A DNA stretch of 64,000 nucleotides from Opitutaceae bacterium (lineage in GTDB: Bacteria > Verrucomicrobiota > Verrucomicrobiia > Opitutales > Opitutaceae). Below the pieces are notes generated by a model that was not told the origin of the DNA, did no database searches, and saw nothing but the letters and a program-made list of their open reading frames with translations. The DNA is taken from positions 1 through 64,000 of the forward strand of contig JAUSID010000136.1 in assembly GCA_030648295.1 (NCBI GenBank). The letters are read 5' to 3'. This document shows positions 26,246 to 35,300 of this stretch, in pieces. Each line of letters begins with the position of its first letter. Within the stretch, counting starts at the first letter, position 1. The position numbers and the translations under genes are program-made.

Positions 26246-26648
26246 GACCAGCCCCGGGGAAATCCGCGACCTCTGGCAGATCGTCAGCCGCGATCTCAAT
26301 GATGCGGCATCCGGCGGCATTTCCGCCGACTGGCAATACGGCATTGCCTACAACGCCGCGCTCAAGCTCTGCACCATTTTGCTCTACGCCGAGGGTTACA
26401 AACCCGCCAAAGGCGCGATGGCTCATTCGCGCACCCTCCACGCCCTGCCGCATATTCTCGGCGCCAGCCGTCAGGGCGATGCCGACTACCTGGAAGGCTG
26501 TCGACAAAAACGAAACACAGTCGAATACGACTACGCCGGCGGCGCCACGCGCCGCGATGCCGGGCAGCTAATTGCCTTCGGTCACGAATTGCGCGCGGAC
26601 GTGTTGGCGTGGTTGCGAAAGAAGCATCCCAAGCTTGCGCCCGAGTAA
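26199..26648 (+). CDS. HEPN-domain protein (probable toxin partner)
   Basis: A 149-residue, all-helical protein: KLCTILLYAEGYKPAKGAMA, a mid-protein H-containing loop, and C101-RQK-R105-N106-x3-Y110-D111, the variant RN...YD active-site motif seen in HEPN proteins paired with minimal nucleotidyltransferases. HEPN toxins are metal-independent RNases, often acting on tRNA or mRNA. The start ATG 26199 (MSLPTWLAAGW) lies inside the 3' end of the nucleotidyltransferase gene. This is likely the toxin half of an MNT-HEPN toxin-antitoxin pair. Confidence 0.75.
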   Translation: MSLPTWLAAGWLQPHKTSPGEIRDLWQIVSRDLNDAASGGISADWQYGIAYNAALKLCTILLYAEGYKPAKGAMAHSRTLHALPHILGASRQGDADYLEGCRQKRNTVEYDYAGGATRRDAGQLIAFGHELRADVLAWLRKKHPKLAPE

Positions 26649-26906
26649 GGCGGTCAGGCTTTGCTGGAAATTCACGGCACGCTCCACAGCGTATTGCCTG
26701 AGGACGTGGCGTAAGACGAGTCTCGTCCGACTGGCAATTCGACATCGGCAACAACCTCGCGCGTGGACCGCACCAACTTCGAACGACTCGCGCTCTGGAC
26801 GCGGGTTCATGGATTCGTGGGCTTGTCTTGAGTGCGCGACTTGAAAACATGACGCAGTTCCGCTCGTGACTCGAGTCGCTGGCGTATCGATTTGACCCGC
26901 ATTTCA

Positions 26907-27800
26907 ATGTCACGTTTTTCAGCCCCATTGGAAATCGGCAGGGGCTACGATCGTAAGGTCTTAGCCTTGCTCTGGGGTCTCGCTGGGTTCCAAGCCATCG
27001 GTCGCGGAGTTTTTACGCCAAAGGGCGTCGGGCAGATATTTCTGTTTGTTACGCGCGAGAGGCTGGGTTGGATGACGCCGTATCAGAACTTTCTGGACGA
27101 TGACTTGTTGTTCTGGGACGGCGAGAAAGGACACGGCTCGGACGACCGTATCGCAAGCGCATCCCGCAACGGCGAAGAGATCCACCTATTCTACCGTGAC
27201 CACCGACTGACTCCATTCACATACTACGGTAAGGTGGTTATGGTCCGCTGCAGCCGATTCACGGATCGCCCGAGTGAGTTCGTGTTCAACGTAGTATCGA
27301 TTGCGGCCACATTCATTTCTCCCGAGTCAATTCAGGTGGCTGAGGAACCAGCCGACTATGCCATCATAAGTGAGGCCGGGATGAACAGTATCGACCGCGC
27401 GGTGACAACCAAAAGCCGCGGCATCGCACAACGAGTGTTCCGTGGCAATTTGCTACGTCTCTGGCAGGGCTCTTGCGCTGTGACGAGCGTTCAGGAAACA
27501 CGTGTGCTTCGTTCTAGTCACATCAAGCCATGGACGATTTCCAATGTGCAGGAGAAAGTGGACCATTATAACGGTCTGTTGCTGATCCCGAATCTCGATG
27601 CGCTATTCAACGAAGGGTTGATCTCCTTTCGGGATGACGGTCGGATGCTGGTGTCAGACGATTGGCGAGCCAACGACCAGCTGCGCATGCACATCACACC
27701 CGACCTGCACCTGCGCACAATTCATCCTGAATCATGCCGGTATCTGGAGTTTCATCGCGATGTCGTGTTTGAGCGTGAAAGAACGACGGATAGCGGCTGA
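26907..27800 (+). CDS. HNH endonuclease (restriction-type)
   Basis: A 297-residue protein with a C-terminal HNH nuclease domain: RVFRGNLLRLWQGSCAVTSV, SSHIKPWTISNVQEKVDHYN, then LLLIPNLDALFNEGLISFRD, which is the S-H-I-K-P-W / N-x-D-x-L-F-x2-G-x-I-S-F pattern of HNH restriction endonucleases. The N-terminal about 150 residues (YYGKVVMVRCSRFTDRPSEF) probably form a DUF3427-like domain. ATG 26907 is preferred over TTG 26892. Codon use is less GC-biased than neighbours, suggesting transfer. No methyltransferase lies beside it; an XRE-type regulator is next on the opposite strand. Confidence 0.8.
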   Translation: MSRFSAPLEIGRGYDRKVLALLWGLAGFQAIGRGVFTPKGVGQIFLFVTRERLGWMTPYQNFLDDDLLFWDGEKGHGSDDRIASASRNGEEIHLFYRDHRLTPFTYYGKVVMVRCSRFTDRPSEFVFNVVSIAATFISPESIQVAEEPADYAIISEAGMNSIDRAVTTKSRGIAQRVFRGNLLRLWQGSCAVTSVQETRVLRSSHIKPWTISNVQEKVDHYNGLLLIPNLDALFNEGLISFRDDGRMLVSDDWRANDQLRMHITPDLHLRTIHPESCRYLEFHRDVVFERERTTDSG

Positions 27801-27918
27801 CCAAAACAAACACATCATGCGTCGCCGCGCACGGCGCTGTAGGTAAATGCCCGAAGCCTGCTTCTTGGGTGCGTTCACAGGCGAACGTTCACTTTCTTTC
27901 ACCTCCATCGAACCGGAA

Positions 27919-28383
27919 TCACGCGAAGCACTCCTTCGGTACGGCATAACCGGCGGCCATCAACATTTCTGCCACGTCGCGCGGGAGGAAGAAAACGCCG
28001 TCGTAGTCCGCCAGGGTCGTGCCATTGAACCAAAGACCAATCTCAGCGTAGTGTTCTCCGCTGACGATCTCCGCACACCACGGCACACTTTCATTTTCGC
28101 GAACGTGAAGGACAACTTCGACTCCAGTGCTGGTCGGGCTAAGTTGTGTTCCATTCTGATGCATCAGCGATACCTCGCTTCGCGGAAACCACCGACGAAT
28201 AACCGGAGTTTTCATCGGTAGACTGAATCTGGTTGAGTGCGGGGTTCCCCGTTCGACACTGCTGATGTAGGTGCGATCGAGATTAGCGATCTCTGCGAGT
28301 TTTTCCTGGGAAAGGTCTCGCGCTTCGCGGCGTGCGCGTACGTTGGCGCCAAACCGTCTCAGGGCCGGATCTGGAGGTGGCAT
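27919..28383 (-). CDS. XRE/controller-like helix-turn-helix fused to a second small domain (possibly a frameshift fusion)
   Basis: Residues 1-48 are an XRE helix-turn-helix of the restriction-modification controller type (FGANVRARREARDLSQEKLA, DRTYISSVERG). In controllers this is followed by a region like RNPSLxxI and more helices. Here the frame after VERG changes to TPHSTRFSLP and runs straight into an independent-looking ORF starting at ATG 28215 (MKTPVIRRWFP, 98 residues, ending YAVPKECFA). Shifting one base after VERG gives NPALNQIQ, close to the expected helix, so the controller gene appears frameshifted and truncated. The 98-residue part is of unknown function and may be the only intact gene (27919-28215). 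Confidence 0.6.
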   Translation of the reverse strand: MPPPDPALRRFGANVRARREARDLSQEKLAEIANLDRTYISSVERGTPHSTRFSLPMKTPVIRRWFPRSEVSLMHQNGTQLSPTSTGVEVVLHVRENESVPWCAEIVSGEHYAEIGLWFNGTTLADYDGVFFLPRDVAEMLMAAGYAVPKECFA

Positions 28384-28738
28384 CGGCCGAGACTACCGAT
28401 GTGATGACTATAGGACCACGGACTTTAAGTCTCATTTCTCATCTACCCTTCACAAAAAAGGCCAGCCACGCTGGTCATCCCCCGGACGTTCCTGTGCTTC
28501 CCCACGCCACAGTCTGCCATCCGCTCCCGACTGCTTCACTTTGGCACCGGCGCCGGCACTTCGTCCCAATCCTCCAGCGAGAAATCGTCCTTTCGGACGG
28601 CGTGGCCGTTTTTCCGCTGAGCATAGCCGCGCACCGACTATGCGAACACGGAATAGAAGTAGCATTTGCTGACTTGATGCATCCGTTGCCGAAGCAAACG
28701 AGGCTTGTTCGGGCGGCGGACACCCCTACGATACGGGC
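28384..28738. other. Intergenic region with a decayed small-ORF copy
   Basis: About 355 nt. The only recognisable item is the remnant at 28536-28637 described separately; otherwise nothing is visible. Confidence 0.6.
28536..28637 (-). pseudogene. Decayed copy of the 48-aa small protein at 29573-29719
   Basis: The minus strand encodes NGHAVRKDDFSLEDWDEVP then APVPK and a TGA stop at 28536-28538, nearly identical to the C-terminal part of the small ORF at 29573. Upstream the frame is closed by TAG at 28638-28640 and no start is available, so only the 3' half remains. Confidence 0.7.
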
Positions 28739-29008
28739 ATGAAGACACTCACGATTCGGGACGCCAAGGACCAGCTTCCAGAACTCATTGCCGCGGCCCA
28801 TCGCGGCGAGAGCATCGTGCTTACGGATGGCGAAAAGAGAGTTTCGCTGGAGCCGCGGGTGGCGCTCGATTTGGAGGAGGATAGTCCGGAACTGGAGGCT
28901 GAATTGCTCAAGGCGGTGCAGGGGCCGCATTCGCCGCTGGCGGAGGGTGAACTCAGAGCGATCGCTGGAAGGGCGCTGCGTGAACACCGGGCCCGCCGCG
29001 CGGGATGA
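28739..29008 (+). CDS. Antitoxin, Phd/YefM-like
   Basis: An 89-residue protein starting MKTLTIRDAKDQLPELIAAA followed by HRGESIVLTDGEKRVSLEPR. This N-terminal pattern (strand, R/D-A-K-x2-L-x2-L-I, then G-E-x-I-x-I/L) is characteristic of Phd/YefM-fold antitoxins that bind operator DNA and neutralise a ParE/RelE-fold toxin with their C-terminus. The stop overlaps the start of the toxin gene by 4 nt (ATGA at 29005-29008), the usual operon arrangement. Autoregulation by the antitoxin is expected by analogy. Confidence 0.85.
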   Translation: MKTLTIRDAKDQLPELIAAAHRGESIVLTDGEKRVSLEPRVALDLEEDSPELEAELLKAVQGPHSPLAEGELRAIAGRALREHRARRAG

Positions 29009-29340
29009 GCGCGGGTCCGCGGCGGTCCGACGCGTTCACCGCAGACTTCGATCTGCAATACCGGTGGTATTTGAAGGAAGCGGGGGAGCGCATCGCCGGG
29101 CGATATCTTGCGGCGGTAGAAAAGTCGTTGCGGATGATCGGGGCAAATCCACGGGTCGGGCGACTCCGGAAATTTCATTCGCCGGTCTTGCGCGAGATTC
29201 GCTCGCTCCGAGTGATGCCGCCGTTCGGTGCGCACCTTGTTTTTTACCGCCAAGTGGACGATGGCGTTTTCGTGGAACGCGTCATGCATGGAGCACGTGA
29301 CATGGCACGGCGACTCTTGCAGCCGCCCGGCAACGACTGA
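29005..29340 (+). CDS. ParE/RelE-family toxin
   Basis: A 111-residue protein of the RelE/ParE fold: SDAFTADFDLQYRWYLKEAG, IAGRYLAAVEKSLRMIGANP, RVGRLRKFHSPVLREIRSLR, and FGAHLVFYRQVDDGVFVERV with MHGARDMARRL at the end. The LREIRSLR / HLVFYR / VMHGARD succession is typical of ParE toxins, which poison gyrase, rather than ribosome-dependent RelE, but the target is not proven by sequence. It overlaps the antitoxin stop by 4 nt. Confidence 0.85.
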   Translation: MSAGPRRSDAFTADFDLQYRWYLKEAGERIAGRYLAAVEKSLRMIGANPRVGRLRKFHSPVLREIRSLRVMPPFGAHLVFYRQVDDGVFVERVMHGARDMARRLLQPPGND

Positions 29341-29572
29341 TTTCCTGCGTCCCGGTCCCTCGCCTCGTGCAGTTTTCGGACGTTCGATCCGAACTGCACC
29401 AGCTCCCGTGCCTTGGTTTTCCGCGTTCGCGGAGCGCAGCGGAGTATGACCTGGAAGCTTACAGACGCTGAGTCATATTCGGCGAGCCTCAGACCGGGAG
29501 AGTCGAATCACGGCTCCGCGTGCTCGCTGGCGCTATCGCCGCACGCCCTCGTCCGTCCAGCCCACCCTTCCC

Positions 29573-29719
29573 TCACTTCGGCACCGCCGCCGGCACTTCG
29601 TCCCAATTCTCCAGCGAGAAATCGTCCTTCCGCACGGCGTGGCCATTTTCCAGCAGGGCGTTGCAACGGCACCGCGCCCGGAGTGAATCCGGCACCGCCA
29701 TCTGTTTCCTCCGCGCCAT
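29573..29719 (-). CDS. Small protein, 48 aa, unknown function
   Basis: ATG 29717-29719 to TGA 29573-29575 encodes a 48-residue protein beginning MARRKQMAVPDSLRARCRCN and ending RKDDFSLENWDEVPAAVPK. I do not recognise it. Its reality is supported by the second, decayed copy at 28536-28637, in which substitutions preserve the RKDDFSLE(N/D)WDEVPA(A/P)VPK protein sequence. Being located on both sides of the Phd-ParE pair, it could be part of a mobile cassette. Confidence 0.5.
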   Translation of the reverse strand: MARRKQMAVPDSLRARCRCNALLENGHAVRKDDFSLENWDEVPAAVPK

Positions 29720-29959
29720 CCCGGGGCAGTGTCAAAGTCGTTCTCGTTCCTCGTAATCTTGGCTGATGTCGCTTCGCTCGGTACGCTTTCCTCTTTCTCT
29801 TAATCCCTGGTCGCCTCCGGCGCCGCCGAAGGCGGGTAAACTTTCTCTTCCGCCGACGAGACTCCTGACGAAAGAGAAAGAGGAACGGGAAAGATCGGCA
29901 GATCTACGGCCTTTTCCCGAGACTGCGCTCGAAAAAAGAGGCGCGCTGCGCGCGCAGCA

Positions 29960-30032
29960 GTAGGTTGCGCGCTTGCCGCGCAACGACGTTCGGAATCCCA
30001 CGTCGTCGTTGCGACACAAGGTCGCAACCTAC
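29960..30032. repeat. Two-tier imperfect palindrome
   Basis: Outer arms GTAGGTTGCG (29960-29969) and CGCAACCTAC (30023-30032); inner arms CGCAACGACGT (29979-29989) and ACGTCGTCGTTGCG (30000-30013, one extra CGT). It could extrude as a cruciform; no coding potential. Confidence 0.8.
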
Positions 30033-30194
30033 CGCCGGGCTTCATTACGACAAACATGTTGGTGTCCACGCTCAAATAGTCAGACGGAGGCTGCACCGAG
30101 GTCACGGAGGACCTTCCCCTCTCGCGCCGCGCGAAAAAACCATCGCATGCGCCGCCGCCTCCCGACACAACGGTCGCAGCTTCCCTGCCTTCCC

Positions 30195-31682
30195 ATGAGG
30201 AGAACCAACCCCCTGCCTGTGCTCCCGCGTTTCATCGTTCGCCTGCTCCTGCTGTCTGGTCTGCTGACCTGTGCAGCCGCCCACGCTGGCGCGCCCTCAA
30301 AACCCAACGTCGTGCTCATCCTCGCCGACGATCTCGGGTGGACCGATCTCGCGTGCTTCGGGAGCGATCTGGTCGAGACGCCGAACCTCGACCGGCTCGC
30401 GCGCGAGGGAATGAAGTTCACCCAGAACTATTCCGCCTGCACGGTCTGCTCGCCGACGCGGGCGGCGATGATGACCGGAAAGTATCCAGCGCGCTTACAC
30501 ATCACGGACTGGATACCGGGCGCGATGCCCGACAACCCGAAGCTGCTCGTGCCGGACTGGACGAAATACCTGCCGCTGGAGGAGGTGACGGTCGCCGAGG
30601 TGTTCAAGGCCGCCGGTTACGCGACGGCCAGCATTGGCAAATGGCACCTCGGGATGGCCGGCAACGTCACCTATTACCCCGACAAGCAGGGTTTCGACCT
30701 CAACATTGCCGGCACCGACAAACCCCAGCCGCCGACCTATTATGCCCCGTACAAAATTCCCACGCTCTCGCCCGAAGGCAAAGAGGGCGAGTATCTCACC
30801 GACCGTCTCGGCGAGGAAGCCGTGAAGTGGATCGAGAGCGTGAAGGACAAGCCGTTTTTCCTCTACCTGCCGCACTTCGCCGTGCATCTGCCCCAACAAG
30901 GTCGTCCCGATCTCACCGCGAAATATGAGCAGAAGCTCGCCGCGAAAGGCGGCGCCAATTCCGCGCTCCGTCACAAAAATCCCGCCTACGCCTCGATGAC
31001 CGAAGCGATGGATCAGGCAATCGGCCGGGTGCGCGCGAAGCTCGCCGAACTCGGGCTCACGGAGCGCACGATTGTGATTTTCACCTCGGACAACGGCGGT
31101 CGCGTTCCCACGACATCGAACAAGCCGTTGCGGCTGGGCAAGGCGTCGGCCTACGAGGGCGGCGTCCGCGTGCCAATGATCGTGCACTGGCCCGGAGTCA
31201 CGAAGCCGGGGAGTGTCTCGAACGCGCCGGTCATCACGATGGATTTGTTTCCGACGATCGTGGAAATGGCCGGCCTGCCCGCGAGTGCGGCGCGCACGGC
31301 GGTCGACGGCGTGAGCTTCGCCTCCATCCTGCGCAATCCGGCGGCGAAGGCGACGCGCGACACCTTGTTCTGGCACTATCCGCACCACCAGCACTACCAG
31401 CTCGGCGGCGCGATGCCGTATGGCGCGGTCCGCTCCGGCGATTTCAAGCTCGTGGAATTCTTCAACGACATGCACGTGGAGCTCTACAACATTCGCGAGG
31501 ACATCGGTGAGGAACGCGACCTGGCCACAGCCCAGCCGAAGAAGGTCGAGGAGCTGCGACGCCGGTTGCACGCGTGGCGCCAGGAGGTCGGCGCGCAGAT
31601 GCCGACGTCAAACCCGAAGCACAACCCGGCGCGCCCGGAGTACACGCCGGCGGCCAAGGCGAAGAAACCGGCGGTAAAGTAG
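30195..31682 (+). CDS. Sulfatase (arylsulfatase A family), secreted
   Basis: A 495-residue secreted type I sulfatase. Signal peptide FIVRLLLLSGLLTCAAAHAG, then NVVLILADDLGWTDLACFGS with the calcium-binding DD pair. The catalytic C85-S-P-T-R motif (TVCSPTRAAMMTGKYPAR) supplies the formylglycine, so a maturation enzyme elsewhere is required. Downstream ligands include GKWHLG, PFFLYLPHFAVHLPQ and FTSDNGG. It hydrolyses sulfate esters, probably on polysaccharides, in the periplasm or outside. ATG 30195 starts the signal peptide. It opens a module with the two cytochrome-fused enzymes and the heparinase-like gene downstream. Confidence 0.92.
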   Translation: MRRTNPLPVLPRFIVRLLLLSGLLTCAAAHAGAPSKPNVVLILADDLGWTDLACFGSDLVETPNLDRLAREGMKFTQNYSACTVCSPTRAAMMTGKYPARLHITDWIPGAMPDNPKLLVPDWTKYLPLEEVTVAEVFKAAGYATASIGKWHLGMAGNVTYYPDKQGFDLNIAGTDKPQPPTYYAPYKIPTLSPEGKEGEYLTDRLGEEAVKWIESVKDKPFFLYLPHFAVHLPQQGRPDLTAKYEQKLAAKGGANSALRHKNPAYASMTEAMDQAIGRVRAKLAELGLTERTIVIFTSDNGGRVPTTSNKPLRLGKASAYEGGVRVPMIVHWPGVTKPGSVSNAPVITMDLFPTIVEMAGLPASAARTAVDGVSFASILRNPAAKATRDTLFWHYPHHQHYQLGGAMPYGAVRSGDFKLVEFFNDMHVELYNIREDIGEERDLATAQPKKVEELRRRLHAWRQEVGAQMPTSNPKHNPARPEYTPAAKAKKPAVK

Positions 31683-31796
31683 GCGCGCCACGAAGGTGGC
31701 GTAAGCCCTTTTCGCCGACGGCGCATGGGTTCTTGGTCGGGGGGATGTTATTTCGTCCAAGTTGATCTCGTGTGTTTTTCGTGTGTTGGTTTCGGC

Positions 31797-32048
31797 GTGA
31801 AGAAGCTCAAGACCGTCAGTGTCGATTTGGAAGCGTTCAAGCTGCTCCGGCGGGCGAAACTTCCTCATGAATCGTATGGAGATGTGGTCCGCCGGGTGTT
31901 TGCCGAAGTGGCGGCAGATGTGGATATCGAAGGTCACTTGGCCGAATTGTTTCGTGATTTCGGCGGCAAGGGAATGATGACGCCGGCGGCGCGTCGCCGG
32001 CTGCGCGACCGGCAAAAGACACCGCCGCGTCCTCTTCGTCACGCGTGA
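31797..32048 (+). CDS. VapB-like antitoxin, orphan
   Basis: An 83-residue protein from GTG 31797 (VKKLKTVSVDLEAFKLLRRA), followed by KLPHESYGDVVRRVFAEVAA; an ATG at 31725 gives a longer, less likely version. The pattern strand - V-S-x-D-x-E-A-Y/F-x-L-L - x-ESYGDVVRR is that of VapB/DUF217 ribbon-helix-helix antitoxins. No PIN-domain toxin follows, so it is either orphaned or controls another locus. The C-terminus is basic (RRRLRDRQKTPP). Confidence 0.6.
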   Translation: MKKLKTVSVDLEAFKLLRRAKLPHESYGDVVRRVFAEVAADVDIEGHLAELFRDFGGKGMMTPAARRRLRDRQKTPPRPLRHA

Positions 32049-32323
32049 CGCCGCTTTTTCGCTGGTGCCTGGGTTACGCGTGCTTTCCTACTGAGGCTTC
32101 GATTGCCCCGCCGCCACTGGCCACCGCCGTTCCGGTGGATGGGGTGGAATTCGCGGGCTGACTTGGGGTGGGCGAGGGATCGAACGAAAATGGAGACTTG
32201 AGGACCTGCGGCGGCATGACGCGGGCGGGCACGTGGAGCCGAAAAAATTCTCAGGTGTTTATTGCCCCGGCCACTATCGGCCGTTTGGCTCGCGGCCGGC
32301 TTTCTGAAAACCCTGCCCCGTCC

Positions 32324-35300
32324 ATGATCATGCCTGTTTTCCCGAGTTCGAATTTTCATGCCCGCCGACTGGACGCGCCTGCGCTCCCAAGCGCACGGTC
32401 GCGCATCATCCCGGCATTTCTGGGCACAGCGCTGGTCGCGCTGGTCGCGGTCGCTATCGTGCGCGCCGGCCCGCCGAAGCCGCAGCCGATCTTCGACGGC
32501 CGCACGCTCGATGGCTGGTCGGGCAGCGCGGAATCCTGGCGCGTCGAGGACGGCGCGATCACGGGCGAAATCAAGGCGGGCGCGCGGCTCGGGAAAAACC
32601 AGTTCATCTACTGGACCGCGGGTGAGGTGCACGACTTCGAACTCACGGCGGAATTCCGGATCAGCGGAGCACCGAGCGCGAATTCCGGGATTCAGTTCAG
32701 GTCGAAGCGCCACCCCGACGGTCACGCCGAGGGCTACCAGGCCGACCTCGATCAAGGTGCCTTGTGGCTGGGGCGAATCTACGACGAACATGGTCGCGCG
32801 CTGCTCGTGGAGCGCGGCGCGCGCGTTTCGATTGCGCCCGATGGCCGGCGTTGGACCGAGGTGTTCGCCAAGCCCGAGGATTTCAAGTCGCTCCCGAAAC
32901 CCGCGGGTGAATGGAACACCTATCGCGTCCTTGCGACCGGCCCGCATGTCGAAGTGTGGATCAATGGAGTTCGCGTTTCCGTGCTCGATGATCACGAGAG
33001 TGCGGCAGCGGACTATTCCGGCGTACTCGGGCTCCAGCTGCACAGCGGGCCGGGCCCGGCCAAGATCCAGTTTCGCAATCTGCAACTGGCCAACCTCGGC
33101 CGGACGACGCTGCCGCCGCCGATGGCCGCGGCGGCGCCACCGACAGCTGCGCCCGTGACGGTCCCGGGCATGCCCCCACCGCGGCCGCGCAATGATCCGC
33201 CGCTCCGGCGGCTGGCGACAATCGACGACAGCGCGCGCGGCCGGCAAAGCGGCGTGCTGTGGCATCTGCGGCCAAATCCGGCGGCGCCCTCCAAGATCGA
33301 CAATGCCTCCGCGCAAAAGCTGGTCAGCGGCATGCGGCTCATGTCGGGTTTTCAGGCCGAGCTTCTCGCCGCCGAGCCCGACCTCCACCAGCCGATCGCG
33401 TTCGCGTTCGACGAACGGGGCCGAGTCTGGATTGCCGAAGCCTACGGATATCCGAAGCGGCAGCCGGAGGGGCAGGGAAAGGATCGGATCCTCATTTTCG
33501 AGGACCGCGATGGTGACGGCACGTTCGAGACGAAGAAGACATTCGCGGAAAAGCTGAATCTGGTCAGCGGGCTGGAGGTGGGGTTCGGCGGCGTTTGGGT
33601 CGGCGCCGCGCCGCACCTGCTGTTCATCGCCGATCGCAACCACGACGATGTGCCGGATGCCGCGCCTCAGGTGCTGCTCGATGGCTGGGGCTACCAGGAC
33701 ACGCACGAGACGCTGAACAGTTTCACGTGGGGACCGGACGGCTGGCTCTACGGCTGCCACGGCGTCTTCACGCATTCGCTGGTCGGCAAGCCGGGCGTAC
33801 CGGCCGAGCAGCGGCAGAAAATCCGCGCCGGCGTGTGGCGTTACCATCCGGTGCGGCACGAATTCGAGGTGTTCGCCGCGGGCGGCAGCAACCAATGGGG
33901 CCTCGATTTCAACGAAGTCGGTGCGCTGTTCATGACGCATTGCCGCAGCGCGCACGGGCAGGGCGGCACGAGCTACATGATTCGCAACGGCCATTATTGG
34001 AATCAGGCGAATTCGGATTACGCGCCCTTCATCTCGAATCGCGGCCCGGAGTTTGCGCCGGAGCTGAAGAATTACCTGCTCGCCTCGGCGCGCTACGACA
34101 GCGGCGAGGGTGGAGCGGGCAAGCCCGGCACGACCGCGGTCTATGGCGGTCACTCGCATGTCGGCACGATGATCTATCTCGGCGACAACTGGCCCGAGAT
34201 CTACCGCGATCATCTTTTCACCCACAATCTCCACGGCCACCAAATCAACCATCAGCGCAACGAACGGCAGGGCTCCGCTTATGAGACGTTTCACGGGGGC
34301 TACGACATGCTGTTTGCGCCCGAGTCGACGTACGTCGCGGTCGATCTCCAATATGGGCCCGACGGCGCTGCCTACGTGATCGACTGGAGCGACATCCAGC
34401 ACTGCCACAATCCTCGCGAGGAAATCTGGGACCGCACGAATGGCCGGCTGTACCGCGTCGCCTGGGCCGAGACCTACCGCCCGGCGAAGGTGGATCTCGC
34501 ATCGAAATCGGATCGCGAGCTCGTCGCGCTGCACACGCACCGCAACGAGTGGTACGTCCGGACTGCGCGCCGGCTGCTCCAGGAACGCGCGGCCACGCGG
34601 CCGATCGATGCCGCGGCAATCGCGGCATTGCGCGCGATGGAGAATCGGGACGGGGACGTGGCGCAGTTTCTGCGCAGCTTCTGGACGCTGCACCTGATCG
34701 GCGCGCTCGACGCCGTGCAATTGACGGCGGCGCTCGCGCATCCGGCCGACGTGGTGCGCGCGTGGGCGATCCAGCTCGCAACGGATCGGCCGCAAGCCGA
34801 CCTGGGAGCGCGACCGCCCTCGCTCGCATCTTCAAACCAGCGACCGAGGGCGGTCGCGCTCCCACTCGCCGAATTCGCCCGGCTCGCGGCCAGCGATCCG
34901 TCACCGACCGTACGACTCGCGCTCGCCTCGTCGCTGCCGGTGCTGCCGGCGGATGCGCGGTGGCCGATCGTGCAGGCGCTCGCCGGGCACGGCGAAGACG
35001 CGAACGATCGTTTCCTGCCCAAAATGGTGTGGTTTGGAACCGCACCGCTTGTCGCCTCCGACCTCACGGGGGCGCTGGATCTCGCCGCGCGCACCGCGCT
35101 GCCGACGCTGCGCGATTCGATCCTCTGGTTCGTGGCGCGGACGGCGGCCGGCCGCGAGCAGATCGCGGCGCGGCTCGCTTCGCCCGATCGGAATTCGACC
35201 CTGGGCATGTCGGACGACACGGCGGCACGCGCGCTGCAAGTGCTGGCTTTCGCGCTCGAAAGCGAAGCGGGATTGAAAGCTCCCGCTGCCTGGCCGCGCG

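Larger units (their letters stand above)
29341..30194. other. Intergenic region with a small ORF, a TTTACCCGCC repeat and a long palindrome
   Basis: Around 850 nt lacking large genes. It contains the 48-codon ORF (29573-29719), a CTCTTTCTCTTAATCCCTGG repeat block at about 29789-29855 shared with 63350-63415, and the imperfect palindrome 29960-30032. Confidence 0.6.

Noticed and set aside
26649-26906. A possible gene between the HEPN and HNH genes
   Set aside because: Open frames on both strands have poor composition and no motif; treated as non-coding or gene remnant.
32039-34795. A 918-codon open frame on the minus strand over the DUF1080-cytochrome gene
   Set aside because: It is antisense to a well-supported gene; its translation is Arg-, Asp- and Glu-rich without domains, a common artefact of high GC.
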